DNA of 42,631 bases, from positions 1 to 42,631 of the forward strand of contig NZ_BSFN01000027.1 in NCBI RefSeq assembly GCF_027922365.1. The letters are read 5' to 3'. The DNA comes from Pseudomonas turukhanskensis. Lineage in GTDB: Bacteria; Pseudomonadota; Gammaproteobacteria; Pseudomonadales; Pseudomonadaceae. The notes under the pieces are model-generated. The model ran no database searches and had not been told where the DNA came from. It saw only the letters and a program-made list of their open reading frames with translations. Positions 23,645 through 32,565 of this stretch are shown here, in pieces. Both the position numbers and the translations under genes were made by a program. Numbering within the stretch: position 1 is the first letter of the stretch; each line of letters opens with the position of its first letter.

Positions 23645-24682
23645 TCACTCCTGGGGAAGCGACAGACGTTGCCCTGCGAGCATCAGCGTCAGGCGGCTGA
23701 TGTCCAGCCACGGATCGCCCGCTGCCTGGCCTTTGATCTGCGCGTCGATGCGTTGGGCGTCTTGCAGCATCTTGTTCCAGCGCGCGGCGGGGTGACGTTG
23801 TAGCGCTTTGCTCACGAGTGGGCGGCGTTTGTCCCACACCGGCGGGCGTGCCTGGCTGAAGGCTTTTTCCAGCGGGATGCCTTGGCCATATTGCTGGGCA
23901 ATGTTAGCCAGCAGGCGCAGTTCGCGGGCCAGTGCCCAGAGCACCACCGTGCTGTCGACACCTTCACCGCGCAGCCCTTCCAGGGTGCGTAACGCATGGG
24001 TGGCTTCGCCATTGAGGGCGGCATCGATAAGGCCGAATACATCGTAACGGGCGCTGTCTGCCACTGCAGCCTGCACGGTGCCGGCGTCGATCTGATTGCC
24101 CTCGGCCAGCAGCTTGAGCTTCTCGATTTCCTGGGCGGCCGCCAGCAAGTTGCCTTCCACGCGGGCGGCGATGAGGTCGACCGCTTCCTGAGTGGCGGTC
24201 ATGCCCGCCTGGCTCATGCGTTGACGTATCCACTGCGGCAGCTGATGAACTTCCACCGGCCAGATCTGCACGAACTGCGCATTGGGACCATCGATAACCG
24301 CCTTGGCCCACTTGGTTTTCTGCGTGCTGCCGTCCAACTTGGGCAGGCTGATCAGCAGCAGCGTGTCTTCCGGTGGGCGCGCCAGGTATTCGAGCAACGC
24401 TGCCGTGCCTTTATCACCCGGCTTGCCGTTGGGAATGCGCAACTCCAGCACGCGCTTTTCGGCGAACAGCGAAAGGCTGTTTCCGGCCTGCAGCAGCGTG
24501 CCCCAGTCGAAGCTGGCATCGGCGTTGAACACCTGTCGTTCAGGAAACCCTTGGCTACGGGTGGCAGCACGAATGGCGTCGGCCGCCTCCTGGCACAGCA
24601 ACGGGTCATCGCCGCTGATGGCGTACACCGGGGCGAGGCTGCTTTGCAGGTGTTTGGCGAGTTGCGCGGGGGCGAGCTTCAT
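23645..24682 (-). CDS. holA: DNA polymerase III subunit delta
   Basis: This is a 345-residue clamp-loader subunit. The N terminus (MKLAPAQLAKHLQ..LAPVYAISGDDPLLCQEAADAIR) is typical, as are the AAA-like domain strands (TLLLISLPKLDGSTQKTKWAKAV) and the C-terminal collar region. Delta opens the beta clamp during loading. It is 40 bp downstream of lptE, in the usual leuS-lptE-holA order. Confidence 0.95.
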   Translation of the reverse strand: MKLAPAQLAKHLQSSLAPVYAISGDDPLLCQEAADAIRAATRSQGFPERQVFNADASFDWGTLLQAGNSLSLFAEKRVLELRIPNGKPGDKGTAALLEYLARPPEDTLLLISLPKLDGSTQKTKWAKAVIDGPNAQFVQIWPVEVHQLPQWIRQRMSQAGMTATQEAVDLIAARVEGNLLAAAQEIEKLKLLAEGNQIDAGTVQAAVADSARYDVFGLIDAALNGEATHALRTLEGLRGEGVDSTVVLWALARELRLLANIAQQYGQGIPLEKAFSQARPPVWDKRRPLVSKALQRHPAARWNKMLQDAQRIDAQIKGQAAGDPWLDISRLTLMLAGQRLSLPQE

Positions 24683-24721
24683 AGGCGGGAATGCCGGGCC
24701 GCTAGCGCGGCCCGAACGGTC

Positions 24722-25333
24722 TTACTGGGTTTGGATCGGCAGTTGCAGCGGCGATTGCTGCGGCGTTTCGGCCTCAGCCTTGCGTGCTGCTTCAATGGCG
24801 TCCGCTTCGGCTTGCGCTTTGGCATCGGCTGCCGCTTGCAACTCTTCCAATTGGGCCGGGGTGATCAGTTGAAGGCGTTGGGCCAACTGGGTCACCAGTT
24901 CGTGGCGCAGCTCGTCTTCAAGTTGCAGCGACTCTTGTTCGGAACCGATCAGGTTGTTTTCGTCGTGGACGTAGGTGTTTTGCACGTCGACGGTATTGGT
25001 CAGCAACACGGTGTTTTTGGCGCCGCGCAGCTCATAGGTCACTTCCATCGTGGTCTGGTATTCGGCGCTACGCGCGCTACCGGTGTAGCTGACGGTGCGG
25101 CGGGTTCTGGTTTCCCGGTTTAGAGCCACGGTGTAAGGCGCGCCGGGGTGTACATTGACGTCGTTATTGATCAGCGTCTGGCGCAGGTCTTTTACCAGCG
25201 GGCCGTAGGCGTCACGGGCGGTGACATTGACTTCCTTGAGGGCGAAGGCCATGTCGCCGGTGCCGCGCAGCTGGAAACCGCAAGCGCTGAGCAGGGTTGC
25301 CAGGCCGACTACCATCAGATTCCGTTTGATCAT
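24722..25333 (-). CDS. lptE: LPS assembly lipoprotein LptE
   Basis: This is a 203-residue outer-membrane lipoprotein that plugs the LptD barrel in lipopolysaccharide export. The lipobox is LSAC (Cys18), followed by GFQLRGTGD, the hallmark of the family. The C-terminal 45 residues are Ala/Glu/Gln-rich and probably helical or disordered, an extension beyond the E. coli form. It lies between leuS (94 bp upstream) and holA. Confidence 0.94.
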   Translation of the reverse strand: MIKRNLMVVGLATLLSACGFQLRGTGDMAFALKEVNVTARDAYGPLVKDLRQTLINNDVNVHPGAPYTVALNRETRTRRTVSYTGSARSAEYQTTMEVTYELRGAKNTVLLTNTVDVQNTYVHDENNLIGSEQESLQLEDELRHELVTQLAQRLQLITPAQLEELQAAADAKAQAEADAIEAARKAEAETPQQSPLQLPIQTQ

Positions 25334-25426
25334 CTGTTATCCCCTTAAACCATCTGTAGCGCTGCCCATGGTGCAGCGCCAACTCAAATAGGTGTTCGCG
25401 GCGCCAGCGGCTACCGCGATACGTCA

Positions 25427-28048
25427 TCAGCTCGCGACGATATTGACCAGCTTGCCCGGCACCACGATGACCTTGCGAATGGTCAGGCCATCAAGGAAGC
25501 GCAGGACGTTTTCGTTGACCCGCGCTGCCGCCTCGACCTCTTCGCGGCTGGCAGTAGCCGGCACGTCGATTTGGCCGCGCAGCTTGCCGTTCACTTGAAC
25601 CACCAGTTGCAAGTTGTCCTGCACTAGGGCGCTTTCATCCAGCACTGGCCACTGGGCGTCGATAACCGCGCTTTCGTGGCCCAGTTCCAGCCACAGCTCG
25701 TGGCTGATGTGCGGAGTGATCGGCGCCAGCAGCAGGGCCACGGTTTCCAGGCCTTCTTGCAGCAGGGCGCGATCGGAATCGCTGTGCTGCGCGGCTTTTT
25801 CCAGCACGTTCATCAGCGTCATCACCTGGGCAATGGCGGTGTTGAATTTGTGGTGTTGGCCAATGTCCTGGCTGGCTTGCTTGATGGCCAGGTGAATGGC
25901 ACGGCGCACGTCTTTCTGCGCGTCGCTCAGGCCAGCAACATCGAGGCTGCCAGGTACGCCACGTGCCACATGGGCCTGGGCCAGACGCCAGACGCGCTTG
26001 AGGAAGCGGTGCGCGCCCTCGACGCCGGAGTCGGACCACTCCAGGCTCATGTCGGGCGGCGAGGCGAACATCATGAACAGGCGGCAGGTGTCGGCGCCGT
26101 ACTGGTCGATCATCGACTGCGGGTCAACGCCGTTGTTCTTGGACTTGGCCATCTTCTCGGTGCCACCGATTTCCACCGGCAAGCCGTCGGTCTTCAGGGT
26201 GGCGCCAATGATCTTGGCTTTGGCGTCGCGCTCGATTTCAACGTCGGCTGGGTTGAACCAGGTTTTGCTGCCGTTGGCTTCAACGCGGTAGTAGGTCTCG
26301 GCAATCACCATGCCCTGGGTGAGCAGGTTCTTGAACGGCTCATTCGAGTCGAGCAGGCCTTCGTCACGCATCAGCTTATGGAAGAAGCGCGCATAGAGCA
26401 GGTGCAGAATCGCGTGTTCGATACCGCCGATGTACTGGTCTACCGGCAACCAGTGGTTCGCGGCAGCCGGGTCGACCATGCCCTTGGTGTAGTTGGGCGA
26501 TGCGTAGCGGGCGAAGTACCAGGACGATTCCACGAAGGTGTCCATGGTGTCGGTTTCGCGCTTGGCCTGGGCGCCGCATTTCGGGCAGGTGCAGCTGTAG
26601 AAGTCGGGCATACGCGCCAGCGGGCTGCCCGCGCCATCGGGCACGACGTCTTCTGGCAGCACTACTGGCAGTTGGGCTTCCGGCACCGGCACATCACCGC
26701 AGGTATCGCAGTGAATAATCGGAATCGGGCAACCCCAGTAGCGTTGACGGCTAATGCCCCAGTCACGCAGACGGAACTGGGTGCGAGCCTGGCCGAGGGC
26801 TTTCTTTTGCAAGGCCACTTCAATGGCATCGAAGGCGCCGGAAAAATCCAGACCGTCGAATTCACCGGAGTTGATCAGTTGGCCGTGCTCGCCGTAGGCG
26901 GCCTGCCAAGGCGCCGGGTTTTCGTCGCCGGCACTGGTGCGCACCACCGATTTGATCGGCAGGCTGTACTTGTGGGCGAATTCGAAGTCGCGTTCGTCGT
27001 GCGCCGGCACGGCCATTACCGCGCCGTCGCCGTAGTGCATCAGCACATAGTTGGCGACCCACACCGGCAGCTTCTCGCCGGTCAATGGATGTTCAACAAA
27101 GAGCCCGGTCGCCAGGCCTTTCTTTTCCTGGGTGGCGATATCGGCTTCGGCCACGCCGCCGCGTTTGCATTCGTCGATAAAGGCTTGCAGCTCGGCGGCT
27201 TTGTCAGCCGGCAGCTTTTGCAGGGCAATGCTGGCTAGCGGGTGTTCGGCGGCCACGGCCACATAGGTGGCGCCCATCAGCGTGTCGGCGCGGGTGGTGA
27301 ACACGTTCAGCTTGCCGGCCTGGCCGATGGAGGCCTGGTCGTACGGGAAGCTGACTTCCATGCCACGGGATTTGCCAATCCAGTTGCGCTGCATGGTCTT
27401 GACCTGTTCAGGCCAGCCCGGCAGGTCATCGAGGCTGGTCAACAGCTCATCGGCGTAGGCGGTGATCTTGAAGTAGTACATCGGGATTTCGCGCTTTTCG
27501 ATCAGCGCGCCGGAACGCCAGCCACGGCCGTCGATAACCTGCTCGTTGGCCAGCACGGTCTGGTCGATCGGGTCCCAGTTTACGGTGCCGTTCTTACGGT
27601 AGATCACGCCCTTTTCGAACAGGCGGGTGAACAGCCATTGTTCCCAGCGGTAGTAGTCCGGCTTGCAGGTGGTGACTTCGCGCGTCCAATCCACCGCCAG
27701 GCCCAGGCTTTTGAGCTGGTTCTTCATGTAGGCGATGTTTTCGTACGTCCATTTGGCCGGCGCGACGTTGTTTTTCATCGCCGCGTTTTCCGCTGGCATA
27801 CCGAACGCATCCCAGCCCATGGGCTGCAGAACGTTTTTGCCTTGCATGCGCTGATAGCGGGCAATCACATCGCCAATGGTGTAGTTGCGCACATGGCCCA
27901 TGTGCAGCTTGCCGCTGGGGTAGGGGAACATCGACAGGCAATAGAAGGTGTCTTTGCCTGGTTGTTCACTGACTACGAAGGACTTCTGCTCGTCCCAGTA
28001 GGTTTGCGCGGCGGCTTCGGTTTCACGGGGCTGATAGTGTTCGTGCAT
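25427..28048 (-). CDS. leuS: Leucyl-tRNA synthetase
   Basis: This is an 873-residue class I aminoacyl-tRNA synthetase. The HIGH motif reads HMGH (residues 49-52 in FPYPSGKLHMGHVRNY), and the KMSKS loop reads KMAKS (632-636). The inserted editing domain includes the Thr-rich strand NVFTTRADTLMGATYVAVAAEHPL. A CxxC pair of zinc-ribbon type is seen in CDTCGD and CTCPKCG. ATG at 28048 gives MHEHYQPRETE; the open frame upstream to 28096 is not conserved-looking. It is the first gene of the leftward leuS-lptE-holA unit. Confidence 0.97.
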   Translation of the reverse strand: MHEHYQPRETEAAAQTYWDEQKSFVVSEQPGKDTFYCLSMFPYPSGKLHMGHVRNYTIGDVIARYQRMQGKNVLQPMGWDAFGMPAENAAMKNNVAPAKWTYENIAYMKNQLKSLGLAVDWTREVTTCKPDYYRWEQWLFTRLFEKGVIYRKNGTVNWDPIDQTVLANEQVIDGRGWRSGALIEKREIPMYYFKITAYADELLTSLDDLPGWPEQVKTMQRNWIGKSRGMEVSFPYDQASIGQAGKLNVFTTRADTLMGATYVAVAAEHPLASIALQKLPADKAAELQAFIDECKRGGVAEADIATQEKKGLATGLFVEHPLTGEKLPVWVANYVLMHYGDGAVMAVPAHDERDFEFAHKYSLPIKSVVRTSAGDENPAPWQAAYGEHGQLINSGEFDGLDFSGAFDAIEVALQKKALGQARTQFRLRDWGISRQRYWGCPIPIIHCDTCGDVPVPEAQLPVVLPEDVVPDGAGSPLARMPDFYSCTCPKCGAQAKRETDTMDTFVESSWYFARYASPNYTKGMVDPAAANHWLPVDQYIGGIEHAILHLLYARFFHKLMRDEGLLDSNEPFKNLLTQGMVIAETYYRVEANGSKTWFNPADVEIERDAKAKIIGATLKTDGLPVEIGGTEKMAKSKNNGVDPQSMIDQYGADTCRLFMMFASPPDMSLEWSDSGVEGAHRFLKRVWRLAQAHVARGVPGSLDVAGLSDAQKDVRRAIHLAIKQASQDIGQHHKFNTAIAQVMTLMNVLEKAAQHSDSDRALLQEGLETVALLLAPITPHISHELWLELGHESAVIDAQWPVLDESALVQDNLQLVVQVNGKLRGQIDVPATASREEVEAAARVNENVLRFLDGLTIRKVIVVPGKLVNIVAS

Positions 28049-28254
28049 GGCTACTTTTGGACTGGAAAATGGACGTTGCGAAGAACGCCGTAGCATACAT
28101 GACCCACGTAGGAGCAGGGAAACCCTGATTGCTCTGCCTGCCAGGGGTACGCCCGTCGGCTGGGGCCTCGCCGTTGGTCGCGGCAGCCGGCTCGTTGCAC
28201 CGCTGAAACTATGCTTGCAGGAACATCAATGACACGGAGCTGGCGAGGTTGCAG

Positions 28255-28692
28255 ATGGCTGAGTTACGGCACGAAGAGGCACAGGGCGGTCTGTACGAGC
28301 GCCTGTTGCATCGGCTTGCCATAGCGCTGGATGAGGCCGACAGCGACAGCCGATGGCACAACAAAACCCCGCAGGAACTTGAACTCAGAGGTCTGAGCCC
28401 GGCCGAGCTGGAGCTGATTCGCGCCTACCTGGATCGTGACCTGCACTGGCTGCGCGGCTGGCATGCCGCCGCCAAGGAGCTGGCGCTGATCGAGCAAAGC
28501 CCTGCGCCCACCATCAAAGCGCCGCGCCCTGTGCATATCGCCAAAGTGGCCAAGCCCAAGGGGCTGATGCGTAATCGGCAAAAACTGCTGTGCGCCTTGT
28601 GCGGCACCGCCGCGTTCTGGCGTCCCGGTGAAGGCATTCAGGCGTGCAGCGCCTGTGGTTCGCAGTTGTTCCGAGCCTCAAAACCCCGGTAG
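28255..28692 (+). CDS. Zinc-ribbon protein (DUF1451/YbeL-like)
   Basis: This is a 145-residue soluble protein with a helical, charged N-terminal half (ELRHEEAQGGLYERLLHRL) and a C-terminal zinc ribbon with two CxxC pairs, CALC and CSAC, 21 residues apart. It matches the YbeL/DUF1451 group, whose function is not known. It is divergent from leuS, and GAGG precedes the ATG at 28255. The 206 bp between the two starts hold no other gene. Its end is 26 bp before the next start. Confidence 0.88.
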   Translation: MAELRHEEAQGGLYERLLHRLAIALDEADSDSRWHNKTPQELELRGLSPAELELIRAYLDRDLHWLRGWHAAAKELALIEQSPAPTIKAPRPVHIAKVAKPKGLMRNRQKLLCALCGTAAFWRPGEGIQACSACGSQLFRASKPR

Positions 28693-28718
28693 GCTTCGGG
28701 CACCCTGGGAGGTGCTCG

Positions 28719-29480
28719 ATGGTCCTGCGTTATTTCTTCAAACAACTTCTATTGCTGCCCGGCTGCCTGTTTCTGCTGCTATTGCTGGCCTGGTTTCTGC
28801 GTCGGCGCATGCCGCGGTTGGCCGCGTGCTGTTTCGCTGTGGGGCTGGGCGGGCTGTGGCTGAGCAGCGCGCCGGTGGCGGTTGAGCAATTGGCGCGGCT
28901 GGTTGAGCGCGAACCGGCGCTGGCGCACCAGCAGTGGGCCGGTTTGGCGACACAGGCCGATGCCATTGTGGTGCTGGGCGCGGGGCGCGAGCGCGACGAT
29001 CCAGCCTGGGGCGGCGACCAAGCCAGTCAGCTGGCGGTAGAACGGCTGCGCTATGCCGCGCGGCTCGCCAAGGCCTCCGGCTTGCCCGTGTTGATCAGCG
29101 GCGGTTCGCCCTTCGGTGAGCCGGTGAGTGAAGCGGCGCTTATGGCGGACGTCATGAGCCAGGATTTCGGCGTACCCGTGCGCTGGCAGGAAGGCCAGAG
29201 CAAAACCACTTGGGAAAACGCCCAGCTCAGCGCCAGCATCCTGCACGCTGCCGGCATCCAGCGTGTGGTGCTGGTCACCCAGGCCGCGCATATGCCGCGC
29301 TCGCGGTGGTGCTTCGAACAGGCCGGCTTGCAGGTGGTAAGCGCGCCGGTGGGATTTATCAGCGTGCCCAATCAGCGGCCATTGGGCGGCTGGCTGCCCG
29401 AAAGCAAAAGCGTGTGGCAGACCGGCCTATTGCTTAACGAAGTGGCAGGGCAGATCGCTTATCCGCTGTTTTATCGGTAA
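28719..29480 (+). CDS. YdcF/ElyC-family membrane protein (DUF218)
   Basis: This is a 253-residue protein with two N-terminal membrane segments (about 9-27 and 33-50) and a DUF218 domain: ADAIVVLGAGRERDDP, ERLRYAARLAKASGLPVLISGG, then TWENAQLSASIL and VVLVTQAAHMPRS. E. coli ElyC of this family affects undecaprenyl-phosphate metabolism and envelope integrity. TGGGAGG before the ATG at 28719 fixes the start. It is likely co-transcribed with the zinc-ribbon gene. Confidence 0.9.
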   Translation: MVLRYFFKQLLLLPGCLFLLLLLAWFLRRRMPRLAACCFAVGLGGLWLSSAPVAVEQLARLVEREPALAHQQWAGLATQADAIVVLGAGRERDDPAWGGDQASQLAVERLRYAARLAKASGLPVLISGGSPFGEPVSEAALMADVMSQDFGVPVRWQEGQSKTTWENAQLSASILHAAGIQRVVLVTQAAHMPRSRWCFEQAGLQVVSAPVGFISVPNQRPLGGWLPESKSVWQTGLLLNEVAGQIAYPLFYR

Positions 29481-29504
29481 CCCGCGGCCTTCCGACTGTA
29501 TCGC

Positions 29505-29600
29505 CGTCGTCCCCGCGCAGGCGGGGACCCAGAACTTCGAACGGTACGCAAACCCGCGCACGAGGCGAGACTCTGGATTGCCGCCTTCGCGGGAATGACG
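29505..29600. repeat. REP doublet of the same family as the 158-bp array
   Basis: The left arm (29505-29533) and the right arm (29571-29600) are inverted copies of a REP reading CTGG(A/G)TxCC-GCCT-CGC-GG(A/G)A(T/C)GACG. It matches the REPs inside the tandem units at 41827-42631. It lies between convergent ydcF-like and lnt genes. Confidence 0.8.
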
Positions 29601-29611
29601 AAACGAATGAG

Positions 29612-31132
29612 TCAAACCGTCTTGGCAATCCGACCCGCCAACAGCGCCCAGCCAAACAGCACAAAACACACAATCACCAGCGGCCATGAGCGCCACTGCA
29701 GGTACGGCGTCAGCTTCTGCATCGGCACCACTTCGCCGTACAGCACACCCTGCTCAAACTGGGGAATCTGCGTGGTGATATGGCCGAACGGGTCGATCAA
29801 CCCGGTCACACCATTGTTGGTGGCGCGAATCATCCATCGGCCGGCTTCCAGCGCGCGCATCTGCGCCATCTGCAAATGCTGTAACGGGCCGATGGAAGTG
29901 CCGAACCAGGTGTCGTTGCTCACCGTTAGCAGCAGCTGGCTTTGTGCCGACAGGCCGGCGGCGAATTCCGGGTACACCACTTCGTAGCAGATAAAGGGCG
30001 CGATCTTGTAGCCCTTGGCATCCAACAGCGTCTGATCGGCCGGGCCGCGGGCGAAGTCGGACATCGGCAAATCGAAGAAGGCGATCAGGCCGCGCAGCAC
30101 ATCCTGCAGCGGCACGTATTCGCCGAACGGCACCAGCTTCTGTTTCAGGTACGTGCCGCTGCCCTGGCCGACAACGGTGATGCCGTTGTAATACCGTTTT
30201 TCGCCCTGGGCATTGGTTTCGCGCACCGGCACGCCGGTGATCAGTGTGGCCTGGCGGTCATTGGCGAAGCGGCCCATGACATTCAGGTACCCCTCAGCAA
30301 ACTCTTTGAGAATCGGCACTGCTGTTTCCGGCCAGACGATCAGGTCCACTGGCTTGGCGCTGAAGGTCATGTCGCGGTACAGGCCCAGTTGCGCATTCAG
30401 GTGCTCGGGGTTCCACTTCATTTCCTGGGCCACGTTGCCCTGAATGGCCGCCACTTTCAGCGGTGCGCCGGCGGGTTCGGTCCAGGCATGGGTTTTCAGG
30501 CCCAGGGCAATGGCCCACGGCGCGATCAGCAGCACCACGCCCACGGCCAGAAACGCTTTGCGCTGGCCCAGGCGCGGCAGGTTGATCAGCAGCGCTGCAG
30601 TCAGTGCCAGTACAAAGGAAATCAGCCACATGCCGCCCACCGGCGCCAGGCCGCTCAGCGGCCCGTCGAGCTGGCTGTAGCCGGCATACAACCAAGGGAA
30701 ACCGGTGAGGAACCAGCCGCGAAACGCCTCCTGCGCCAACCACAGGGCGGCGAACGCCAAAGCATCAGCCAAAGGCGCTTCAACGCGGCGCAGCCAGCGC
30801 GCCCATGCAAAAGCCGGGAGGGCAAAAAACCAGGCAATGCACGCACAGAAGCCGACAGTGAGGAACGCCGCCAGTGGCGCCGAGGCACCACCGTAGTCAT
30901 GGATGCTGACGTAGATCCAGCTGGTGCCGGCCACGAACAGGCCAAAACCAAAGCACCAGCCACGGCCCATGGCCTGGCGTGGCGTAAGGTCGCGCAGGCC
31001 GAGGTAAAACAGGGCGATGGACAGCAGGGCCAGAGGCCAGATATCGAAGGGGGCGAGGGCGAGGGTGGTGATGGCGCCGGCGGCGAGGGCGACGAGATTG
31101 CCGACCCAGCCGGCGCGAGAAATCCAGTTCAT
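29612..31132 (-). CDS. lnt: Apolipoprotein N-acyltransferase
   Basis: This is a 506-residue inner-membrane enzyme that adds the third acyl chain to lipoproteins. About six to seven N-terminal membrane segments are followed by a nitrilase-type periplasmic domain with the Glu-Lys-Cys triad: Glu in VWPETAVP, Lys in KQKLVPFGEYVP and Cys in FICYEVVYPE. One C-terminal membrane segment closes the protein. It is the last gene of the leftward miaB-ybeZ-ybeY-corC-lnt block, 96 bp after corC. It serves the several lipoproteins encoded in this window. Confidence 0.96.
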   Translation of the reverse strand: MNWISRAGWVGNLVALAAGAITTLALAPFDIWPLALLSIALFYLGLRDLTPRQAMGRGWCFGFGLFVAGTSWIYVSIHDYGGASAPLAAFLTVGFCACIAWFFALPAFAWARWLRRVEAPLADALAFAALWLAQEAFRGWFLTGFPWLYAGYSQLDGPLSGLAPVGGMWLISFVLALTAALLINLPRLGQRKAFLAVGVVLLIAPWAIALGLKTHAWTEPAGAPLKVAAIQGNVAQEMKWNPEHLNAQLGLYRDMTFSAKPVDLIVWPETAVPILKEFAEGYLNVMGRFANDRQATLITGVPVRETNAQGEKRYYNGITVVGQGSGTYLKQKLVPFGEYVPLQDVLRGLIAFFDLPMSDFARGPADQTLLDAKGYKIAPFICYEVVYPEFAAGLSAQSQLLLTVSNDTWFGTSIGPLQHLQMAQMRALEAGRWMIRATNNGVTGLIDPFGHITTQIPQFEQGVLYGEVVPMQKLTPYLQWRSWPLVIVCFVLFGWALLAGRIAKTV

Positions 31133-31148
31133 TGTTTTCCTGTTGTCG

Positions 31149-31211
31149 GTAGGTCGGTCTGGACGTGTGTCCGAACTGTTGGGCTTCGCCTGCGGCTCAA
31201 CCCAACCTACA
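31149..31211. repeat. Intergenic inverted repeat between corC and lnt
   Basis: GTAGGTCGG at the left and CAACCTAC at the right are near-inverted, with CGCCTGCGGCTCAACCCAACC inside. It resembles the repeat at 21885-21970 and separates two genes of one operon. Confidence 0.5.
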
Positions 31212-31228
31212 CATCGGGTGGAGGCGTG

Positions 31229-32068
31229 TCAGCGGTCGATCCGGGTCAGGCGCAGCAGGTGAATGCGGCGGCTGTCGGCGCTCAGTACGCGGAAACGGAA
31301 GTCGCCGATCTCGGCAATTTCGTTGCGCTTGGGCAGATGGCCGAACGCGCTCATCACCAGGCCGCCGACGGTATGGAATTCATCGTCGGTGAATTCACTG
31401 TCGAACGACTCGTTGAAGGCGTCGATAGGCGTCAGCGCCTTGATCAGGAAGTCGCCGCTGGGCAGCGGCTTGATATAGCTGTCTTCCTCGACGTCGTGCT
31501 CGTCTTCGATGTCGCCGACGATCTGTTCCAGCACGTCTTCGATGGTCACCAGGCCCGCCACTCCGCCGTACTCGTCGATGACGATGGCCATGTGGTTGTG
31601 GTTGGCGCGAAATTCACGCAGCAGCACGTTGAGGCGCTTGGACTCGGGCACGAAGGTGGCCGGGCGCAGCATGTCTTTGATGTTGAATGCCTGGCCTTCG
31701 TCGTGCAGCACCAAGGGCAGCAGGTCTTTGGCCAGCAGCACGCCGATCACGTCATCGAGGCTTTCACCGACGACCGGGTAGCGCGAGTGGGCGGATTCGA
31801 TAATGGCCGGAATCAGCTCCCTGGGCGTCAGGCCAGCCTTGATGCTGACCATCTGCGAGCGCGGCACCATGATGTCGCGAACCTGCAGGTCGGCAACCTG
31901 AATGGCGCCTTCGACAATGGCCAGCGCTTCGCTGTCCAGGAGTTTGTTCTGATGGGCTTCGCGCAGCAGCTCCAAGAGCTCCTGGCGGTTTTTCGGCTCA
32001 TGGGCAAAAGCCTGGGTAATTTTGCCTAACCAGGATTTTTGCCCGCTGCTCGATCGGTCTTCGCTCAT
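31229..32068 (-). CDS. corC: CBS-domain protein CorC/YbeX (magnesium and cobalt efflux family)
   Basis: This is a 279-residue cytoplasmic protein: a short N-terminal region, two CBS domains (about 65-185, with VRDIMVPRSQMVSI at the start and VIDEYGGVAGLVTIEDVLEQIVGDIEDEHD in the second), and a C-terminal CorC_HlyC domain ending RIHLLRLTRID. It lacks the membrane DUF21 domain of larger relatives. It lies 41 bp after ybeY, and E. coli YbeX, with the same neighbours, is linked to ribosome metabolism and Mg. Confidence 0.94.
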   Translation of the reverse strand: MSEDRSSSGQKSWLGKITQAFAHEPKNRQELLELLREAHQNKLLDSEALAIVEGAIQVADLQVRDIMVPRSQMVSIKAGLTPRELIPAIIESAHSRYPVVGESLDDVIGVLLAKDLLPLVLHDEGQAFNIKDMLRPATFVPESKRLNVLLREFRANHNHMAIVIDEYGGVAGLVTIEDVLEQIVGDIEDEHDVEEDSYIKPLPSGDFLIKALTPIDAFNESFDSEFTDDEFHTVGGLVMSAFGHLPKRNEIAEIGDFRFRVLSADSRRIHLLRLTRIDR

Positions 32069-32109
32069 GCTGTTTACTCAGTGTTCCTTTCTGGTGCCTG
32101 GGAGCCAGG

Positions 32110-32565
32110 CTATTCGTCGCCTGCATAGGGGTCAGGGTGACCCAGTTCAGCGAGCAATTGTTGTTCCAAGGTTTCCATTTCGACGGCTTCGTCATCGTCG
32201 ATATGGTCGTAACCCAGCAGATGCAGGCAGCCGTGAATCACCAGGTGGGCCCAATGGGCCTCCAGGCTTTTGCCTTGTTCGGCGGCTTCACGGGCCACTA
32301 CCTGCACGCAGATCACCAGATCGCCCAAAAGCGGGATATCCAGCAACTCATCGGGCACGTCGGCGGGAAAAGACAGCACGTTGGTGGCGTAGTCTTTCTG
32401 CCGGTAGGTGTGGTTGAGTTCGCGCGCTTCGGCTTCGTCGACCAGGCGAATGGTCAACTCCGAATCGGCCGTGCGCTGGCGCAGCGCCAGTTCACACCAC
32501 TGGCGGAACTGCGCTTCGCTTGGGCTGGCGGCGCTGCTGGCGTTCTGCAGGTCAAGCTCAAGCAT
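32110..32565 (-). CDS. ybeY: Endoribonuclease / rRNA maturation factor YbeY
   Basis: This is a 151-residue zinc-dependent RNase needed for 16S rRNA 3'-end maturation and ribosome quality control. The metal motif HGCLHLLGYDH (H-x3-H-x5-H) and the upstream TYRQKDYATNVLSFPAD are fully conserved. The ATG at 32565 overlaps the end of ybeZ by 8 bp, which supports it over the longer open frame to 32637. Confidence 0.96.
   Translation of the reverse strand: MLELDLQNASSAASPSEAQFRQWCELALRQRTADSELTIRLVDEAEARELNHTYRQKDYATNVLSFPADVPDELLDIPLLGDLVICVQVVAREAAEQGKSLEAHWAHLVIHGCLHLLGYDHIDDDEAVEMETLEQQLLAELGHPDPYAGDE

Noticed and set aside
25427..28048. KMAKS in place of KMSKS in LeuRS as a possible defect
   Set aside because: The Ser-to-Ala change at the third position is tolerated in class I synthetases, the functional Lys residues are retained, and the gene is intact and in an essential operon.
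29942..32029. 695-codon plus-strand frame across lnt and corC
   Set aside because: It is antisense to two conserved genes and has a low-complexity composition.
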